A stretch of 64,000 bases of DNA from Thiomicrorhabdus arctica DSM 13458 (GCF_000381085.1 NZ_KB905899.1:1240001-1304000); one strand, 5' to 3'. Counted from the first letter of the stretch, positions 1-10,020 are shown. The notes: a model not told the origin generated them from the sequence alone. A program made the numbers and translations.

Positions 1-758
<758 letters not shown>

Positions 759-1088
759 ATGAAAAAATTATTAATGACTGCTGCACTGGTAGCAACTGTA
801 TCTCTTGCTGGCTGTGCTGGCAATGAAGCCAAAGCTGATTCTTATGAGGACATTGTAGCAGCAGCCACAGCAACTCATGCTGATGCCGCAAAATCAGGTT
901 ACACTTGGAAGCAAAAGAAAATGAAAAAGGGCTATGTAGACACTTACTTAGCTAAAGCTGAAGAAGCAAAAGCCAAAGGCGATGATGAAGGCGCTCTTAA
1001 AGCGGCTAAACAAGCTTTAAAAACGGCAAAAGCAGAAGTTGCTCAACGTGACTCCGCAAATGGACTAAAAGCGGGTTGGGAAAAATAA
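759..1088 (+). CDS. Small lipoprotein, SoxK-like (SoxXA-binding) helical repeat protein
   Basis: A 109-residue precursor with a textbook lipoprotein signal: charged MKK start, hydrophobic core, and lipobox LAGC with the lipidated cysteine at residue 19. The mature part is helical and rich in Ala and Lys, with the pattern W-x-K...A-K-A-x-x-A-K-A-K-G-D-x-x-x-A-x-x-A near residues 53-95. That pattern resembles the small SoxXA-binding proteins (SoxK/SAXB) of sulfur oxidisers; it is a family-level impression, not proof, because no sox genes lie nearby. An unrelated Lpp-like periplasmic protein is the main alternative. GGAGG sits about 9 bp before the ATG, and a strong terminator follows at 1112. 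Confidence 0.75.
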   Translation: MKKLLMTAALVATVSLAGCAGNEAKADSYEDIVAAATATHADAAKSGYTWKQKKMKKGYVDTYLAKAEEAKAKGDDEGALKAAKQALKTAKAEVAQRDSANGLKAGWEK

Positions 1089-1111
1089 TCCAATTTTCTT
1101 TTATTAAAAAG

Positions 1112-1133
1112 ACCGGCTTAGGCCGGTTTTTTT
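1112..1133 (+). terminator. Rho-independent terminator of the lipoprotein gene
   Basis: Stem ACCGGC / GCCGGT with a four-base TTAG loop, followed by a run of seven T. It lies 23 bp after the lipoprotein stop codon. Confidence 0.9.
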
Positions 1134-1188
1134 ATGTCTTTAAATCAAGTGCTGATATGACATTCAACTTTCATTGGAGCTCGACTTA

Positions 1189-1857
1189 CTAACGCTTTTT
1201 AATCTCAGTTTGATCTTGAAAACTACTCACCCATTGCGGTTTCAGCAAAATCACGACCAGCATAACCAGACTATTCAAAACCCCTTCAGGCACGGCGATT
1301 AATGGAATAAATGGCAGATAACTTTGTTTTAATACTTCCAAGCTATACGCCTCTGATATCCATAATACCCAAGCCCCGACCAAAAGCGAAGTCACTACCC
1401 CAATTGCAGCGGCTAAAAATGTATTAAATAACAGATAGACAAAAAAGTTTTTTTCTAAAAATCGGTTTGAAATTTCTAGCATCAGCGCAGTAATCATAAT
1501 CGGCAACACCCCCATCACTACGCCATTTAACCCGAATGAGAGCCACCCTAAATCCTCTCTAAAAGTGATCCCTACTAATATCAAGGACATCCCAAGCATG
1601 GCAAATTGCGGTGAAAACATTAATGTGAAAATGGTCATTAATAAGAAATGAAATGTCAGACCACCCCCCAAGCTGGCTGAAACCTGCCAGACGAAAAAGA
1701 TTATGGCTGCCACAGCCAATAAGACATGTTGCGCACTTTTATCCGTCTCAATTTTATGCCATGGTGCTGTCTTAAACGCCCAAAAAAGGCAGAACAAAAA
1801 CAACAACCAGCCGGCCACAATAAAAGACAGTGTAAGGGTATCTGCGAACAAATTCAT
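1189..1857 (-). CDS. CbiM-like / ECF-type integral membrane protein
   Basis: A 222-residue protein made almost entirely of hydrophobic segments, with about six to seven membrane spans. The segment around residues 65-125 (GGLTFHFLLM..., then SFGLNGVVMGVLPI) and the late EGVLNSLV motif resemble the CbiM-like energy-coupling-factor permease family (COG3235), whose better-known members take up cobalt or nickel. The family resemblance is recognised from motif and topology; substrate is unknown. No ATPase or T-component gene is adjacent, so it may use a shared energising module or act alone. ATG at 1855-1857; transcribed leftward, converging on the lipoprotein gene. Confidence 0.7.
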   Translation of the reverse strand: MNLFADTLTLSFIVAGWLLFLFCLFWAFKTAPWHKIETDKSAQHVLLAVAAIIFFVWQVSASLGGGLTFHFLLMTIFTLMFSPQFAMLGMSLILVGITFREDLGWLSFGLNGVVMGVLPIMITALMLEISNRFLEKNFFVYLLFNTFLAAAIGVVTSLLVGAWVLWISEAYSLEVLKQSYLPFIPLIAVPEGVLNSLVMLVVILLKPQWVSSFQDQTEIKKR

Positions 1858-1984
1858 TCTTCACCTTCTGTTTAAGTACACTCTTAATCACTTACTCGCA
1901 GATAACAATTCATCAAGTTCCACAAGGGAGCGTGTACAATACTTTCTTAACCAATTCACTAATTAATTATAAGCTCAAGACCTC

Positions 1985-2380
1985 ATGAATGGATTAAAAA
2001 TAATTTTTGCTTTTTTTTATGATTTGCTATTATTGTGCGCACTCTGGTTTGTTGCCACGATCCCCTTCCTAATATGGCAAGGCGAACGTTTTGCACAAAA
2101 TCCCTTAATGCTTTTGGCGTTTCAAATATATTTGATTGCCATCACCTACATATACCTAACCTATTTTTGGATGCAAAATGGCCAGACACCGGGCTTACGC
2201 ACTTGGAAACTTCAACTTCAACGCGAAGATGGCTTTTTATTAACCCGACACAATAGCAACCTTAGGTTTACCTTAGCAACTTTGCTATTCCCCATCGGTT
2301 GGATTGGTTTATTTACGCCCAAAAAACAACTTTTGCAGGATATTCTAGCAAAGACTAAAATAGTTCCCATTCAACCTTAG
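1985..2380 (+). CDS. RDD family inner-membrane protein
   Basis: A 131-residue protein with the RDD-domain layout: an amphipathic N-terminus with an Asp in the first membrane helix (FFYDLLLLCALWF), a second span near residues 43-60, the conserved G-x-T-x-G-like turn (GQTPGLRTWKLQL, about residues 66-78), and a third span near 95-110. The family is widespread in bacterial membranes, with no single established role (some members are Na+/H+ antiporters). The gene sits 45 bp before serB and may be cotranscribed with it. Confidence 0.8.
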   Translation: MNGLKIIFAFFYDLLLLCALWFVATIPFLIWQGERFAQNPLMLLAFQIYLIAITYIYLTYFWMQNGQTPGLRTWKLQLQREDGFLLTRHNSNLRFTLATLLFPIGWIGLFTPKKQLLQDILAKTKIVPIQP

Positions 2381-2425
2381 TGCATTTAAAACACTTTTAA
2401 ATGACCCATTTTTACAGGAATTTCC

Positions 2426-3256
2426 ATGACAACGATCCTTATTCATAGCAACGTACTGAATTTTGAACAGAGTAAAGTCATTGAGCGTACTTTTGGCAAA
2501 CCCTTCAAAATTGATAACCACTATCGAATTCATGTGAAAAACAGACCTTCTAATGAAACGATCAGCCAACTAGCTGAAAGCATCCAAGCTGACGTGAATG
2601 TCTTACCTGAAGACTTTAACGCCAAAGAAATTAAGTTGGTCATAAGTGATATGGACTCTACTCTTATTTCAATTGAATGTGTCGATGAAATTGCCGATTT
2701 TATTAATGTAAAACCTGAAGTCTCGGCAATCACTGAAGCAGCGATGCGTGGCGAATTGGATTTTGAAGCTTCGCTTGTTAAACGTGTCGCCCTCTTGACT
2801 GGACTGGATACGAGTGCATTGCAACAGGTGTTTGATGAGCGCTTAACCTTGAACCCAGGAGCCAAAACGTGGATTAAAGGGCTGCATAAATCGGGTATTA
2901 AGTTCGCATTGGTCTCAGGCGGTTTCACCTTCTTTACCGAACGGTTACATACGCAGCTAAAACTGGATTTCAGTCGCGCTAATTTATTAGGCGAAGCACA
3001 GGGTAAATTAACAGGCGAAGTGATTGGTGGCATTATTGGCGCCCAGGCCAAAGCCGATTTTTTACACGAGTTGTGTGAACAATTGGAGATACAACCAAAC
3101 CAAGTCATTGCAGTCGGTGATGGTGCCAATGACTTACTCATGATGCATGCGGCCGGTTTAAGTGTTGCTTACCACGCCAAACCTGCAGTACAACAACAAG
3201 CGATGACATGCCTTAATCATCGCGGACTCGATGCGATACTGGATTTTATCGCTTAA
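2426..3256 (+). CDS. serB: Phosphoserine phosphatase
   Basis: SerB removes phosphate from O-phosphoserine, the last step of serine synthesis. The 276-residue protein is a HAD-superfamily enzyme: DMDST (residues 75-79) supplies the phospho-aspartate nucleophile, SGG (164-166) binds phosphate, and GDGAND (231-236) binds magnesium. About 70 residues precede the catalytic domain, as in gammaproteobacterial SerB with its short ACT-like N-terminal region. The ATG follows a GGAA element. A palindromic ACCAGGCCTGGT element and a strong terminator follow the stop. Confidence 0.97.
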   Translation: MTTILIHSNVLNFEQSKVIERTFGKPFKIDNHYRIHVKNRPSNETISQLAESIQADVNVLPEDFNAKEIKLVISDMDSTLISIECVDEIADFINVKPEVSAITEAAMRGELDFEASLVKRVALLTGLDTSALQQVFDERLTLNPGAKTWIKGLHKSGIKFALVSGGFTFFTERLHTQLKLDFSRANLLGEAQGKLTGEVIGGIIGAQAKADFLHELCEQLEIQPNQVIAVGDGANDLLMMHAAGLSVAYHAKPAVQQQAMTCLNHRGLDAILDFIA

Positions 3257-3275
3257 GCACCAAAAAAAGCACGCT

Positions 3276-3287
3276 ACCAGGCCTGGT
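3276..3287. repeat. Palindromic element ACCAGGCCTGGT, copy 1
   Basis: Exact 12-bp palindrome 20 bp after the serB stop and 23 bp before the shared terminator. Immediate flanks (CGCT / CATT) are not complementary, so the palindrome is limited to 12 bp here. Confidence 0.9.
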
Positions 3288-3310
3288 CATTTTTAAAACC
3301 TCAATAAAAA

Positions 3311-3344
3311 AGCCGAGAGAATTGAGATTCTCTCGGCTTTTTTA
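3311..3344. terminator. Bidirectional terminator between serB and the metallo-hydrolase gene
   Basis: A 12-bp perfect stem (AGCCGAGAGAAT / ATTCTCTCGGCT) with a TGAG loop. It has an A-run on the left and a T-run on the right, so it can stop convergent transcription from both sides. Confidence 0.95.
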
Positions 3345-3370
3345 TTGAAAACTGTTTTGCTTAGGTCACA

Positions 3371-4366
3371 TTAAAACAGATTGCTTTCTACTTCAGCTGC
3401 AGCAATTCCAATATAGTTACCAATGGTCGAATCATACCCTGGCCAATTACTCGCGACCTCCTTCATAAATGGATTTGCTAAAATCTTTGGCTTCATTTCA
3501 AAATCAGATAGGCCCTCATCATAGTACTTAGCCGCATCACCATAGATGATTTCACAGAAGGTCTGCATATCATTACAAATGGCCGCATCATCGTGCGGAC
3601 CATGCCCTAACAGATAATGATCACACCCCAAGGCTTTGACTTCTTTCATGGTATGGATAGTGCCGGCAAAAGAACCATCAGCCATGTTAGCGACCCGACG
3701 CATCGCCGTATCGCCTATGTAAGCCAATTTGTCTTCCACCACCTGAACAATCAAATCAGACTCGGTATGCGCTTTACCAAACTGGTGAATCTTAATCGTT
3801 GTATCGCCAAGCGTAAATGTCTCACCACCGACAAAGGTTTTAGTCGGTAACGTCACAATCGTACCTGAAATTGCGTTATCAGAGTTACGCTGCATAAAGT
3901 TATACCAGAAGGCACCATTATCTTTTTTAATATTCGCAATACACGTTGGATGCGCATAGATTTCAACATCAGGATAAGCCTCAACAAAAGCATGATTACC
4001 CAAGAAGTGATCCCCGTGATAATGGGTATTAATGACTTTCACAACAGGCTTATCCGTTATTTTTTTGATTTGGCGGAGCACCATTTCACCGATTTGCACC
4101 GAACTGCCGGTATCAACCACAATGACCCCTTCGCTGGTAACAATGAACCCAGGGTTGTTAAAGAAAGCATGGTTTTCCGGGCTTGGTCCAGCATCCTTAG
4201 CCAAAATATAGTAAGAACGGTCCGTCACTTTAGTGGGTGTAACATCATACATCGGCTCAGCACGAACCATTAGGTCATCACTGGCGTATAATGGTTTGAT
4301 GGCTGACATTCCCACCAGACCGACTGAAAAACTTAAAGCTGACTTTAACAAATCACGACGTTTCAT
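3371..4366 (-). CDS. Tat-exported metallo-beta-lactamase-fold hydrolase (SoxH-like)
   Basis: A 331-residue protein with a Tat-type signal (KRRDLLK at residues 2-8, then a hydrophobic stretch ending near ...LYASD), so it is probably exported folded. The metal-binding motif HYHGDH is at residues 115-120, preceded by the VVDTG strand motif typical of the fold; later metal ligands appear as GKAHTESD and LLGHGPHDD. This arrangement matches periplasmic SoxH-like and quinoprotein-associated hydrolases found in sulfur oxidisers. The substrate is not established. It is transcribed leftward alone, converging on serB across a shared terminator. Confidence 0.85.
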   Translation of the reverse strand: MKRRDLLKSALSFSVGLVGMSAIKPLYASDDLMVRAEPMYDVTPTKVTDRSYYILAKDAGPSPENHAFFNNPGFIVTSEGVIVVDTGSSVQIGEMVLRQIKKITDKPVVKVINTHYHGDHFLGNHAFVEAYPDVEIYAHPTCIANIKKDNGAFWYNFMQRNSDNAISGTIVTLPTKTFVGGETFTLGDTTIKIHQFGKAHTESDLIVQVVEDKLAYIGDTAMRRVANMADGSFAGTIHTMKEVKALGCDHYLLGHGPHDDAAICNDMQTFCEIIYGDAAKYYDEGLSDFEMKPKILANPFMKEVASNWPGYDSTIGNYIGIAAAEVESNLF

Positions 4367-4646
4367 TGACTCTTCCTATCGATAATTAACATTTAATTGA
4401 AATTCTTTAGATTTTATCACCTTTGACGATTCACGAACACTCCTACTTTTACGAAGAAACTGTCTCACACCATGACAATAACATTCCATTAAACCCATGG
4501 TTTTAACATGCCTTTTCTCACTGAGAATCATAAAAAGACAGTATTCAGTCATACATTTCATTATAAAACGCTGATAAAAAGATTAAAATATTCAGCCAGA
4601 CAGTCCCTGTAAAATTCGCACCTCGACACTCAAATGGATAAACAGA

Positions 4647-5099
4647 ATGGAATTTTTAAAAGCCTATCTTGATCTCGGCATATTTGGTCTTTTAGGCCTA
4701 ATGGGCTTTATTGCCTTATGGATTACTATTGAAAGAGTCCTTTTCTTTCGCGCTTTGAAAATTAAAGAATTTGAACATGGCGCTTACCTGCATATTGAGA
4801 TGACGAGACATCTGACGACCCTCTCAAGTATCGGTGCGAATGCCCCTTATGTTGGTTTGCTCGGAACAGTCGGTGGCATTTTAATTACTTTTTACGACCT
4901 AGGCCAGCAACAGAGCATTGATACGGGTTCAATTATGCTCGGTTTAGCTTTAGCCCTTAAAGCGACTGCGGCGGGCATCGCCCTTGCCATCCCGTGCATT
5001 ATGGCTTACAACGGTTTGATGCGAAAAGTCGATGTTTTCAATGCGCTCTACCGAGCACAACACCCCTCAAGCACTCTAAATAAACCCGCTGTAAATTGA
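4647..5099 (+). CDS. exbB: ExbB-type proton channel subunit of a TonB system
   Basis: A short (150-residue) MotA/TolQ/ExbB-family protein. It has an N-terminal membrane span (residues 10-32) and the conserved NAPYVGLLGTVGGI segment (about 64-77), followed by the ALKATAAGIALAIP segment (about 101-116) that forms the third span. With ExbD it forms the proton channel that drives TonB. The small size is typical of the short ExbB class rather than the roughly 240-residue enterobacterial protein. First gene of the exbB-exbD-tonB operon; the next gene starts 7 bp downstream. Confidence 0.93.
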   Translation: MEFLKAYLDLGIFGLLGLMGFIALWITIERVLFFRALKIKEFEHGAYLHIEMTRHLTTLSSIGANAPYVGLLGTVGGILITFYDLGQQQSIDTGSIMLGLALALKATAAGIALAIPCIMAYNGLMRKVDVFNALYRAQHPSSTLNKPAVN

Positions 5100-5106
5100 G
5101 ACCTTT

Positions 5107-5517
5107 ATGAATCATCGAGAAATGCCCCGTTTTGATGCCATTAATGTCATCCCATTAATCGATGTTATCTTGGTTCTATTGGCCATCGTGTTAACCACGG
5201 CCAGTTTTATTGTGAAAGATAATTTAAAAATTGAACTGCCTCAAACGACCAGCACACAAAGTTATGTGCCGTCTGAAGATCAAACCCCCATCCATTTTGA
5301 TATTGATAAAGACAATCAGCTCTTTTTGGATGAACAACTGCAAACTCTGCAATTTACAGAACAATTCCTAACAACCTTAACCAAAGAGCAAACCATCATC
5401 ATCCAAGTAGACAAAAAAGCAGAATTCGGGACCTTTGTTGGTCTCATTGATGCCTTAAAAGCGCACCAACTCAATAACTTGACTATTCTGACTCAATCCA
5501 AGCCCGTAAAAAAATAG
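5107..5517 (+). CDS. exbD: ExbD/TolR-family biopolymer transport protein
   Basis: A 136-residue single-span protein. The N-terminal DAINVIPLIDVILVLLAIVL region (about residues 10-29) contains the conserved membrane aspartate (IPLIDV) that carries protons in ExbD and TolR. The rest is a periplasmic domain ending in the typical strand-rich fold with QVDKKAEFGTFVGLIDALK. It works with the preceding exbB product and is followed 10 bp later by tonB, so all three are almost certainly cotranscribed. Confidence 0.93.
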   Translation: MNHREMPRFDAINVIPLIDVILVLLAIVLTTASFIVKDNLKIELPQTTSTQSYVPSEDQTPIHFDIDKDNQLFLDEQLQTLQFTEQFLTTLTKEQTIIIQVDKKAEFGTFVGLIDALKAHQLNNLTILTQSKPVKK

Positions 5518-5527
5518 AATATGCAGT

Positions 5528-6379
5528 ATGAAATCGACTACTAACGTCTCATTTATTATGACTGTATTTATATATGCTTCTGTTCTGTTAGTGGGTTATT
5601 GGCTGTTCTCTTTAGACATAAAAGAACCCAACCCACAGCCTGTAAAACCGAGTACGCTTCCGCTTACCTTAAACATGTTCCAATCTGCGAAGCCGACTAT
5701 TCAAACGATCGTTATGCCACCCGCCGTTGAAACCGAGGTCATTGAGAAGCCTGTTGTGAAACCCAGCATACAGCCAATCACTGAATCTAAACCTGTATCG
5801 AAACCCAAGCCTATCACGGCAAAACCAGTTTTGAAAAAAACGGCTCCGTCAGCTGAACCAGTCACCCCAAAACCTAATGTTAGTCATACCAAAGTCATCA
5901 AGCTAAAATCGCCGAAGCCGTCAAAGTCGAAGGTAACGCCCGCTAAAGAACTCGTTACCAAGCCGAGACCAACCTTAGCGGCCAAACCCAACTCAGCAGC
6001 GACTCAAACAACCAATACTGAGGCAAAAGTTGTTGAACCACACGTAAATAACGAGGTGAACAGGCAACAACAAGCGAATGCCGAACAAACGTATCTAAAC
6101 GCACTGAGGAGTGAAATCTTATTGCATGCGCAAGACACCTACCCAAGACGCGCCAAACGCCGTCGCTGGGAAGGCGTTGTCACCGTTTCATTCACCTTGC
6201 TTCCATCTGGCAAAATCCTGGGGGTAAGTATTCAAAAATCATCCGGTAGATCCATATTAGATGATGCAGCTACCAGTATTTTTCAAAGCAAAATGCACAA
6301 TCAATTTCACTCCTTTCCAGCGGAAATTACCCGCAAAGAGTGGCGTATAACCATTCCCGTTAGCTACCACCTCAGATAA
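5528..6379 (+). CDS. tonB: TonB energy-transducing protein
   Basis: A 283-residue protein with the three-part TonB layout: a single N-terminal membrane anchor (about residues 7-27), a long Pro/Lys-rich periplasmic spacer (about 35-175), and a C-terminal domain starting at YPRRAKRRRWEG with the conserved V-x-V-x-F...G-x-i pattern and an SSGRSILDDAA helix. TonB transmits the proton-motive energy gathered by ExbBD to outer-membrane receptors for iron chelates or vitamins. No TonB-dependent receptor gene is in the window, and I could not recognise a convincing Fur box upstream of the operon. Confidence 0.93.
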   Translation: MKSTTNVSFIMTVFIYASVLLVGYWLFSLDIKEPNPQPVKPSTLPLTLNMFQSAKPTIQTIVMPPAVETEVIEKPVVKPSIQPITESKPVSKPKPITAKPVLKKTAPSAEPVTPKPNVSHTKVIKLKSPKPSKSKVTPAKELVTKPRPTLAAKPNSAATQTTNTEAKVVEPHVNNEVNRQQQANAEQTYLNALRSEILLHAQDTYPRRAKRRRWEGVVTVSFTLLPSGKILGVSIQKSSGRSILDDAATSIFQSKMHNQFHSFPAEITRKEWRITIPVSYHLR

Positions 6380-6487
6380 AATCACACGACAGTAAATCCC
6401 CCTATTTTTATAAGATTTTAATTTACCTACGTTTTGGTACACTGTACGCATTAAAAAATATTAAAAATAAACTAATAGGAACGTTTT

Positions 6488-6922
6488 GTGGACTACACCC
6501 TGCCAACCAAAACCATAGATGAAACCAAAGCGGATTTAGTCAAACGTTTCACCCATTTTGCCAACCCTAAAGATCGGTACAAATACCTCATTGATATGGG
6601 TAAGCAGCTGCAAATGCTCGATGAAGATTTTCAGACGGAAGAAAATCGTATTCACGGCTGCCAGTCTCAGGTATGGATTCATATTGAAGAGAAAGATGGA
6701 CATCTGTTTATGCAAGCCAAAAGTGATGCGGCAATCGTGTCGGGGCTGATTGCATTATTGCTGAGAATTTATCATGGTCGCACCCCACAGGAAGTCGCTA
6801 CGACGCCGTTAGAATTTTTAGGTGAAATTGGTTTATTACAGCAGTTATCACCTAACCGCTCTACCGGTTTATATCATATGATTAAACGCATTCAGGCAGA
6901 AGGTCAACGTCGTTTTGTTTAA
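6488..6922 (+). CDS. SufE-family cysteine desulfurase sulfur acceptor
   Basis: A 144-residue protein of the SufE/CsdE family. It accepts persulfide sulfur from a cysteine desulfurase for iron-sulfur cluster or cofactor assembly. The acceptor cysteine is at residue 58 in the conserved IHGCQSQVW motif, and the later RIYHGRTP helix is also typical. No sufS or other suf gene is adjacent, so whether it is SufE or CsdE is open. Translation starts at GTG, placed by an AGGA site about 8 bp upstream. Confidence 0.92.
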   Translation: MDYTLPTKTIDETKADLVKRFTHFANPKDRYKYLIDMGKQLQMLDEDFQTEENRIHGCQSQVWIHIEEKDGHLFMQAKSDAAIVSGLIALLLRIYHGRTPQEVATTPLEFLGEIGLLQQLSPNRSTGLYHMIKRIQAEGQRRFV

Positions 6923-7032
6923 CCACTATCCAAGCTTTAACCCTATTTTATTGACTCTACATTTAAATATATTAAAAAAATACTAAAAAAATTTATACTA
7001 AATTTGCTTGAAAATAATACTAGGAAGACTTT

Positions 7033-8901
7033 ATGTTTTGTACAAAATACATTAATAAAATATCTAAAATTACACATGAAAAGCAACAATCTGATGCGAT
7101 TGTAGACGCCATAAACCGCTCTATGGCAACCATTGAGTTTGATAAAACTGGAAAAATCATTACCGCGAATGATCTATTTCTTCAGACCATTGGATATAAA
7201 CTGTCTGAAATACAAGGTCAACACCACCAGATGTTTGTGACAGCAAAAGATGTCAATACCCCTGAATACCGAGAGTTTTGGCAGGCATTGGCTCGAGGTG
7301 AGTTTCAGCAAGGCTTGTATCTACGAAACTCTAAACAAGGTGACCATATTTGGTTACAAGCTTCCTACAACCCTATTTTAGATGAAGATGGCCAAGTCGT
7401 TAAGGTGATAAAATTCGCAACCGATCTCACCATACCAACCAAACGAAACATCGACTTAGAGAACCAGTTTGTTGCCATAAATCGTGCATTAGCAGTGATT
7501 GAATTTGACATGCAAGGCATTATTCTGAGCGCCAATGACAACTTCACAAACACGGTTAGTTACAGCGCATCCGAAATTATCGGGCAACCTCATAGTACTT
7601 TCGTGAGTGAAGAGGTTAAAAACAGTTCAGAATATAAAAACTTTTGGAATAAATTACGCCAAGGTGAATATATCAACGGGACCTTCAAGCGTCTTGATAA
7701 AAATGGCAACGTGATTTGGTTAGAAGCGGCCTATAATGCCATTTTAGATGGTGAAGGCAATCCGTATAAAGTCGTCAAGTATGCGATGGACGTGAGCAAC
7801 AATGATCTAACAAAATCCCTTGCGACTGCAATCGATGAGTGTGCTGATGTATTGAGCGCAATCTCTGAAGGGGATTTAACTCGACGTGTGGAAGGTGAAT
7901 ACGAAGGAAATTTGGTCAACCTAAAATCCACCATCAATGACACGATCACCCAACTTTCGAGCTTAATCAGTAACATTAAAGAGGTCGCCAATACGGTTTA
8001 TAGTGAGGTCCAACAGGTTGAACAAGGGTCATTGGATTTAAATGAACGCGTACAAAGACAAGCCGCAGCACTTGAAGAAACTTCAGCTACCATGGAAGAG
8101 ATAAACGCTTCTGTGCAAAATAATAATAAAAATGCCCAAGATGTCACACAACTGTCTAAAAAAGTACAGGAACAAGCCACCGAAGGCAGTTCCGTCATGC
8201 AAGACACCATTGCAGCCATGAGCACTATTGAAGAATCAAGCCAACGTATCCATGACATTGTGAGCTTAATCGATTCAATCGCCTTTCAGACAAACCTACT
8301 CGCCTTGAATGCAGCTGTTGAAGCCGCAAGAGCAGGTGAGCATGGTCGAGGTTTTGCAGTCGTTGCCGGAGAAGTTCGCTCCCTTGCACAGAAAGCAGCG
8401 GATGCTGCCAAAGACATCAAAGTTCTGATTGAAGAAAGTACGCAACGCGTCCAGAAAGGCTCTGAACTTGCTAGCCATTCAGGACAAACGCTCCAAGAAA
8501 TAACCACATCAATCCAGCAAGTTCATCAAATGATGATACAGATAGGAAAAGCCTCTCAAGAACAAGAAGAAGGGGTCAGTCAGGTTAATACGTCTATAGG
8601 CGACCTTGACTCAACCACACAGCAAAATGCGGCAATGGTTGAAGAGACAGCGGCATCCGCAGAAGCCATGAAACATCAATCTGAGCAATTATTAAACATT
8701 GTCAGCAAATTCCGTATGAGCCAGGAAAACATTCCAAGCTTCAATTCAGAGACAGTGCCAAACGTCTTACCACGCCCTAAATTGAATCAAACCACCCCAC
8801 CAATTCAATCACCCAAGCTTGAAAAAACCAGACCTACCCAAGCGATTGAAAAAAAATCAGTACCGGTCGCGGCTGAAACTGCAGAGTGGTCTGACTTCTA
8901 A
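7033..8901 (+). CDS. Soluble methyl-accepting chemotaxis protein with two PAS domains
   Basis: A 622-residue receptor with two tandem PAS domains (about residues 20-130 and 145-255), a HAMP-like stretch near 260-315 ([17 protein letters not shown]), and a long signalling coiled coil. The CheA/CheW-binding hairpin tip is near 417-450 ([19 protein letters not shown]). There is no membrane span, so this is a cytoplasmic, Aer/BdlA-like sensor; the PAS domains suggest redox, oxygen or flavin sensing, though the ligand cannot be read from sequence. The C-terminal 70 residues are Pro-rich and probably disordered. It ends in a terminator and has no che genes beside it. Confidence 0.95.
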   Translation: MFCTKYINKISKITHEKQQSDAIVDAINRSMATIEFDKTGKIITANDLFLQTIGYKLSEIQGQHHQMFVTAKDVNTPEYREFWQALARGEFQQGLYLRNSKQGDHIWLQASYNPILDEDGQVVKVIKFATDLTIPTKRNIDLENQFVAINRALAVIEFDMQGIILSANDNFTNTVSYSASEIIGQPHSTFVSEEVKNSSEYKNFWNKLRQGEYINGTFKRLDKNGNVIWLEAAYNAILDGEGNPYKVVKYAMDVSNNDLTKSLATAIDECADVLSAISEGDLTRRVEGEYEGNLVNLKSTINDTITQLSSLISNIKEVANTVYSEVQQVEQGSLDLNERVQRQAAALEETSATMEEINASVQNNNKNAQDVTQLSKKVQEQATEGSSVMQDTIAAMSTIEESSQRIHDIVSLIDSIAFQTNLLALNAAVEAARAGEHGRGFAVVAGEVRSLAQKAADAAKDIKVLIEESTQRVQKGSELASHSGQTLQEITTSIQQVHQMMIQIGKASQEQEEGVSQVNTSIGDLDSTTQQNAAMVEETAASAEAMKHQSEQLLNIVSKFRMSQENIPSFNSETVPNVLPRPKLNQTTPPIQSPKLEKTRPTQAIEKKSVPVAAETAEWSDF

Positions 8902-8912
8902 TCCCCTCCTAA

Positions 8913-8942
8913 AAAAGGCGCACTTTCTTTGCGCCTTTTCTT
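8913..8942 (+). terminator. Terminator of the chemoreceptor gene
   Basis: Perfect 10-bp stem AAAAGGCGCA / TGCGCCTTTT with a 7-base loop and a T-rich tail, 12 bp after the stop codon. Confidence 0.9.
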
Positions 8943-9216
8943 TCTATCACGCCTAAAACAGTTATCTTTTGTTCAATAAGCTTTCGCACTCACGCGCATC
9001 CATTAATCACACCACAAACCATCTCAGCCACACCATTTAACCAGGCCTGGTCAAATCTGAAAGCGCTATAGCCATAGCAATGAAAACAACTGAGTTCACG
9101 TAGAAACCTCCCCTTTTGTAAGCCATCGTCAGTTCACTTAAATAAAATGAACGGTCTATAAATATTAAAAAGGCTTCTCAATGTAAAATTTAAAACAGTA
9201 TATATTCTATTAAAAA
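8943..9216. other. AT-rich gap holding palindrome copy 2
   Basis: Between the chemoreceptor terminator and the interrupted AT-rich gene. Apart from the palindromic element at 9040 I see no ORF, RNA gene or clear terminator for the leftward gene. Confidence 0.5.
9040..9051. repeat. Palindromic element ACCAGGCCTGGT, copy 2
   Basis: Exact 12-bp core. With its flanks ATTTA / CAAAT it forms a 22-bp imperfect palindrome (9035-9056) in which only the base pair next to the core (A opposite C) fails to match. Confidence 0.9.
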
Positions 9217-9906
9217 TTAACTTCTATCGCTGTTAAGCACCGATTCTCTTGTTTCTCCAAAAGTTTCACAAACTTTTTTTGCCGCCTCAATAGTAACCTT
9301 GTGAATTCTATCTTTGATTGAATGCCTTCCACCGTATGAATCATATATAACCACTTTAATACGAGCTATATTGTTTGTTGTTTTTGGGTACATACTTCCC
9401 CATGATTCATCTTGTTCGAAATATACTATTCCGTTGCAACCTTGCCCCTCACGTAAATAAGTATCAACACTATTATTAGTCAACTGATTTCGCTACATCA
9501 AAAAAGGGTAGACTTTAAAGTCTTCTCCTAAAGGCGTTACAAAATCGGACTTTGAAATAATTAAATGCTTTAACCAAAACCACCTAAAGGGATTTTTATA
9601 AGCCTTAGATTTATAACCAACATGAATACCTTCTATACTCGTTGGTGCTGAACCAATATTTTTAACCGACAAATACAAAGATATTGCAGTCCTATGGGTA
9701 CCAACATCATTAAACTGTCTATGAGTATCATATGATGCACAAAATGTTGGTCCCTTTAATATTTCAATTTTTAGTTTCGGCTTTCTTATTAATGCTCTAA
9801 AAACACCACTAATCCAACCAACTATAATAGTTATAATAAAAATTAACAGTCCCAAAAAACCTGAGTTTGTATTTGTCCAAACAATCACATTATTAATAAT
9901 ATCCAT
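9217..9906 (-). pseudogene. AT-rich hypothetical gene interrupted by one in-frame amber codon
   Basis: Two open stretches lie in the same minus-strand frame: 9493-9906 (137 residues, one N-terminal membrane span near residues 17-38, then a domain with LYLSVKNIGSAPTSIEGIHVGYK) and 9217-9483. They are separated only by a TAG at 9493-9495 and three sense codons. Joined, they read ...VYPFLM-stop-RNQLTNN..., giving a membrane-anchored protein of about 229 residues whose second half (TYLREGQG, GIVYFEQ, IKVVIYDSYGG) looks like the natural continuation. A CAG-to-TAG change would explain the break. Base composition is clearly more AT-rich than the neighbours, suggesting acquisition. Function unknown; it could also be two separate products or a readthrough gene. 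Confidence 0.7.
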
Positions 9907-9960
9907 AAAACATTGACCTTAAATAACTTGCTTTAATAGTAACGTAAAAGCACTTACAAA

Positions 9961-9993
9961 AAAGCCCCGCTTAGTGAAACCAAGCGGGGCTTT
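9961..9993. terminator. Bidirectional terminator between htpX and the interrupted gene
   Basis: Stem AAAGCCCCGCTT / AAGCGGGGCTTT with a 9-base loop. A-runs on the left and T-runs on the right allow termination on both strands; for the leftward htpX transcript it lies 28 bp after the stop codon. Confidence 0.93.
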
Positions 9994-10020
9994 TTATTAA
10001 GAGCTTTAGGACGTCATTAA

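Noticed and set aside
2530-3141. 203-residue open frame antisense to serB
   Set aside because: Fully antisense to a certain gene, low-complexity Ser/Lys-rich translation without motifs; a shadow of codon usage.
4376-4561. 61-residue open frame upstream of the metallo-hydrolase gene
   Set aside because: No ribosome-binding site, no family character and atypical composition; it sits in a probable promoter region.
4562-4646. Fur-box-like sequence before exbB
   Set aside because: AT-rich GATAA-like fragments only; fewer than expected consensus matches, so not called.
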